Origin: Bin87 sp965222895
GTDB taxonomy: Bacteria; Chloroflexota; Dehalococcoidia; Lucifugimonadales; UBA3495
DNA: 64,000 bases
NCBI GenBank assembly: GCA_965222895.1
Contig: CBDCVB010000002.1
Span: 1,736,001 to 1,800,000 of the forward strand
Reading direction: 5' to 3'
Part shown: in pieces, positions 62,238 through 64,000 of the stretch
Numbering within the stretch: the stretch's first letter is position 1
Layout of the letters: each line of letters opens with the position of its first letter
Made by a program: the position numbers and the translations under genes
The notes under the pieces: generated by a model
What the model was told of the DNA's origin: nothing
The model's input: the letters and a program-made list of their open reading frames with translations, nothing else
Databases searched by the model: none

Positions 62238-64000
62238 GTGGATACAAAAACCGATGCAGCTACCGGAGTGGTGGCTTGGCAAGCGTGGAGCGCCGACGCT
62301 TTCTCGGATGCTCAATCCTCCGACCGGCCCGTATTGCTGTCCATAAACGCAGTCTGGTGCTATTGGTGCCACGTGATGGCGGACAGCACCTATGTTGACG
62401 CTGATGTGGTCCGGTTTATCAACCGGAACTTTATCCCCATTCAAGTCGATACCGACCACCGCCCGGACATCAACGCCCGATACAACGTGGGCGGCTGGCC
62501 AACGACTTCGTTCCTGACCCCGCACGGCGGTTACATTGCCGGCGCTACCTACTTGCCTCCCGACCAGTTTTTGGCGATGCTGGACGAGGTGAGCCGGGCC
62601 TACGCGGATCAGAAGCCCGAGTTGTACGAACAGGGTAACGACATCCTGCGGCAACGGCGGGAGCATGTTGCCCGGGTTTCCGCCGGGCGCGAACCCGATG
62701 CGTCCGTTGTTGACAGCATCACGCGCCGCGCCGCTGGCGCGTATGACCCGGCCCACGGTGGTTTTGGAGTGGAACCCAAGTTCCCTTCGACCTCAATGCT
62801 CCGGCTGCTGCTGCACCAATATCGCACGTCGGGCGAACCTTTTTTCCGCGCCATGCTGGAAAAAACCCTTGATGCTATTACCGGAAGCGAGCTATATGAC
62901 GACGTCGATGGCGGGTTTTTCCGGTTTGCCACTTACGCAAACTGGACTCAACCGCAACACGAGAAGATGGCCGAGGACAACATCGCCCTGGCCGGCGTGT
63001 TGCTTGACGCCGCCATCATTCTGCAACGTCCTGACTATCAACGCGCCGCTTCCCGAAGCATAGACTACCTGGTCGGCACGTTGTACGACCCGGCAGTCGC
63101 GGGTATCCGCGGGAGCCAGGGCGCGCACTCCGAGTATTTTGGCTTGCCGGCCCACCAAAGGCAGACCCAATCAGCTCCGGAAGTTGATCCGTATTGCTAC
63201 GCATCAATTACCGGCCAGGCGGTTTCCCTTCTCCTGTCGGCGGCGTGGAAGTCAGGTCGGCCGGAATTGGCGGAGATAGCCTTCTCCTGCCTGGACCAAC
63301 TGGTTGACACGGCTCGCTCGGGCCGGTTGCCCCACACGTTCGCCGCGGCGAAAACGAACCATCCGCAGGAGGGTGACCTCCTGGTCGACTGGGTTCATTA
63401 TCTGCTGGCGGCCCTGGATGGCTACGACGCCGCGGCCATTGACGGCGGTCGGTATCTGGATGCTGCCGAGGCAGCGGCGGCCGTCTTGCTCGATCGTTTC
63501 CTCGACGCTGCCCAGGGCGGGTTCTGCGACATTGAAGATGTGGGTGAACGTCCCGGTTACCTCCGGGTTCGTGAGAAGCCTCTGGCGGAAAATGTGGCCG
63601 CAGCAACCGGGCTGCTGCGATTGCACCATGCCACCAATGAGGATCGGTATCGACAGGCGGCGCGCCATACGCTGAGCGCCTATGTCGAAGCGCACCGCGA
63701 TTACGGTGAACTGGCCGCCGACTATGCCATCGCGGTGGATCGGTATCTCAACTCGGTGGTCGAAGTTACAATTGAAGGCAGACCGGGCAGCCCCGATGCC
63801 GACGCTATGCTGACCGCGGCAATGGCCCTGAATCACCCCAGTCTGCTGATAAAGCTGGTTACGAATGAGCGCACCGACGTACCAGCGCAGGCGCACGTTT
63901 GCCTAGACACCGTTTGTTATCCGCCGGTATCAGACCCGGCCGCGTTGGCCGATGCGATTGCAAACGGTGGCGTCGCGACGGACAGTCCGTTCCAAAACAT
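62238..64000 (+). CDS. YyaL/spermatogenesis-associated-20-like thioredoxin-domain protein (partial)
   Basis: At least 587 residues, running off the window end; GTG start at 62238. The N-terminal DUF255/thioredoxin-like domain reads PVLLSINAVWCYWCHVMADSTYVD, where the W-C-Y-W-C-H motif replaces WCGPC. NRNFIPIQVDTDHRPDINARYNVGGWPTTSFLTPHGG is the remaining family core. The rest is an (alpha/alpha)6 glycosidase-like barrel: AYDPAHGGFGVEPKFPSTSMLRLL, DGGFFRFATYANWTQPQHEKMAEDN and the DAAQGGFCDIE stretch. Family function is not established; a redox or sugar-epimerase-like role has been suggested. About 60-90 residues are missing. Confidence 0.92.
   Translation, partial: MDTKTDAATGVVAWQAWSADAFSDAQSSDRPVLLSINAVWCYWCHVMADSTYVDADVVRFINRNFIPIQVDTDHRPDINARYNVGGWPTTSFLTPHGGYIAGATYLPPDQFLAMLDEVSRAYADQKPELYEQGNDILRQRREHVARVSAGREPDASVVDSITRRAAGAYDPAHGGFGVEPKFPSTSMLRLLLHQYRTSGEPFFRAMLEKTLDAITGSELYDDVDGGFFRFATYANWTQPQHEKMAEDNIALAGVLLDAAIILQRPDYQRAASRSIDYLVGTLYDPAVAGIRGSQGAHSEYFGLPAHQRQTQSAPEVDPYCYASITGQAVSLLLSAAWKSGRPELAEIAFSCLDQLVDTARSGRLPHTFAAAKTNHPQEGDLLVDWVHYLLAALDGYDAAAIDGGRYLDAAEAAAAVLLDRFLDAAQGGFCDIEDVGERPGYLRVREKPLAENVAAATGLLRLHHATNEDRYRQAARHTLSAYVEAHRDYGELAADYAIAVDRYLNSVVEVTIEGRPGSPDADAMLTAAMALNHPSLLIKLVTNERTDVPAQAHVCLDTVCYPPVSDPAALADAIANGGVATDSPFQN

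Overview
The window is a gene-dense chromosomal stretch of a G+C-rich bacterium. The gene content points to an uncultured Chloroflexota of the Dehalococcoidia/SAR202 type: two luciferase-like flavin oxidoreductases, a tandem NIPSNAP protein, GYD, DUF2071 and translin-family proteins, three peptide-type ABC transporters, a methylmalonyl-CoA mutase split into two genes, and ThiE with an extra N-terminal domain. This placement is inferred from gene content; no rRNA or phylogenetic marker search was possible. No prophage, CRISPR array, plasmid gene or transposase gene is visible. The only mobile-type DNA is a small palindromic repeat family (about 2964 and 43478-43637).

Layout. 1-4274 (minus): ileS (3' end lost at the window edge), a hairpin/repeat leader, thiD and a GYD protein. 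4530-5847 (plus): an LLM flavin oxidoreductase and a cupin. 6239-17216 (plus): a duplicated oligopeptide-type ABC transporter in the order SBP1-B1-C1-SBP2-B2-C2-D-F. 17311-22656 (minus): a membrane-anchored PQQ-type beta-propeller with a zinc ribbon, DUF2071, a translin-like protein, thiE and two FmdB-type zinc ribbons. 22870-28743 (plus): polA, a CitE-type lyase, folB and a double-domain SagB-type nitroreductase. 28832-38808 (minus): a long run of TPR protein, glycosyltransferase, lysC, thrB, a phosphonoacetate-hydrolase-like phosphatase, a trehalose-synthase-like glycosyltransferase, uppP, glmS and yvcK. 39044-43456 (plus): methylmalonyl-CoA mutase catalytic subunit, acyl-CoA dehydrogenase, methylmalonyl-CoA epimerase and holA. 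43632-53565 (minus): orphan OppD-type ATPase, PHP phosphoesterase, ftsK, RNase J, family-4 uracil-DNA glycosylase, acpP, nusB, fabD, rpmF, DUF177 and the B12-binding mutase subunit. 53736-64000: tRNA-Arg(TCT), an LLM oxidoreductase, NIPSNAP, an HtrA-type lipoprotein protease, tRNA-Arg(TCG), tRNA-His(GTG), a third SBP-B-C transporter without ATPases, a small membrane protein and a partial YyaL-type thioredoxin-fold protein.

How the genes fit together. The acyl-CoA dehydrogenase, epimerase and two mutase subunits form a branched/odd-chain acyl-CoA to succinyl-CoA route. The transporters would bring in peptides or related solutes. glmS, uppP and yvcK serve the cell envelope; lysC and thrB serve aspartate-family amino acids; polA, holA, UDG and ftsK serve DNA maintenance.

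Most notable observations: (1) each of the three solute-binding-protein genes is followed, before its permease gene, by a strong hairpin of unrelated sequence, which suggests convergent control of binding-protein/permease stoichiometry; (2) the C-type permeases of the duplicated transporter carry a large extracytoplasmic insertion, which in one copy contains a near-perfect EF-hand/dockerin-type calcium loop; (3) the family-4 UDG ends, after a proline-rich tail, in QQRLF, a candidate sliding-clamp-binding peptide; (4) a MITE-like element supplies the stop codon of an ABC ATPase gene.
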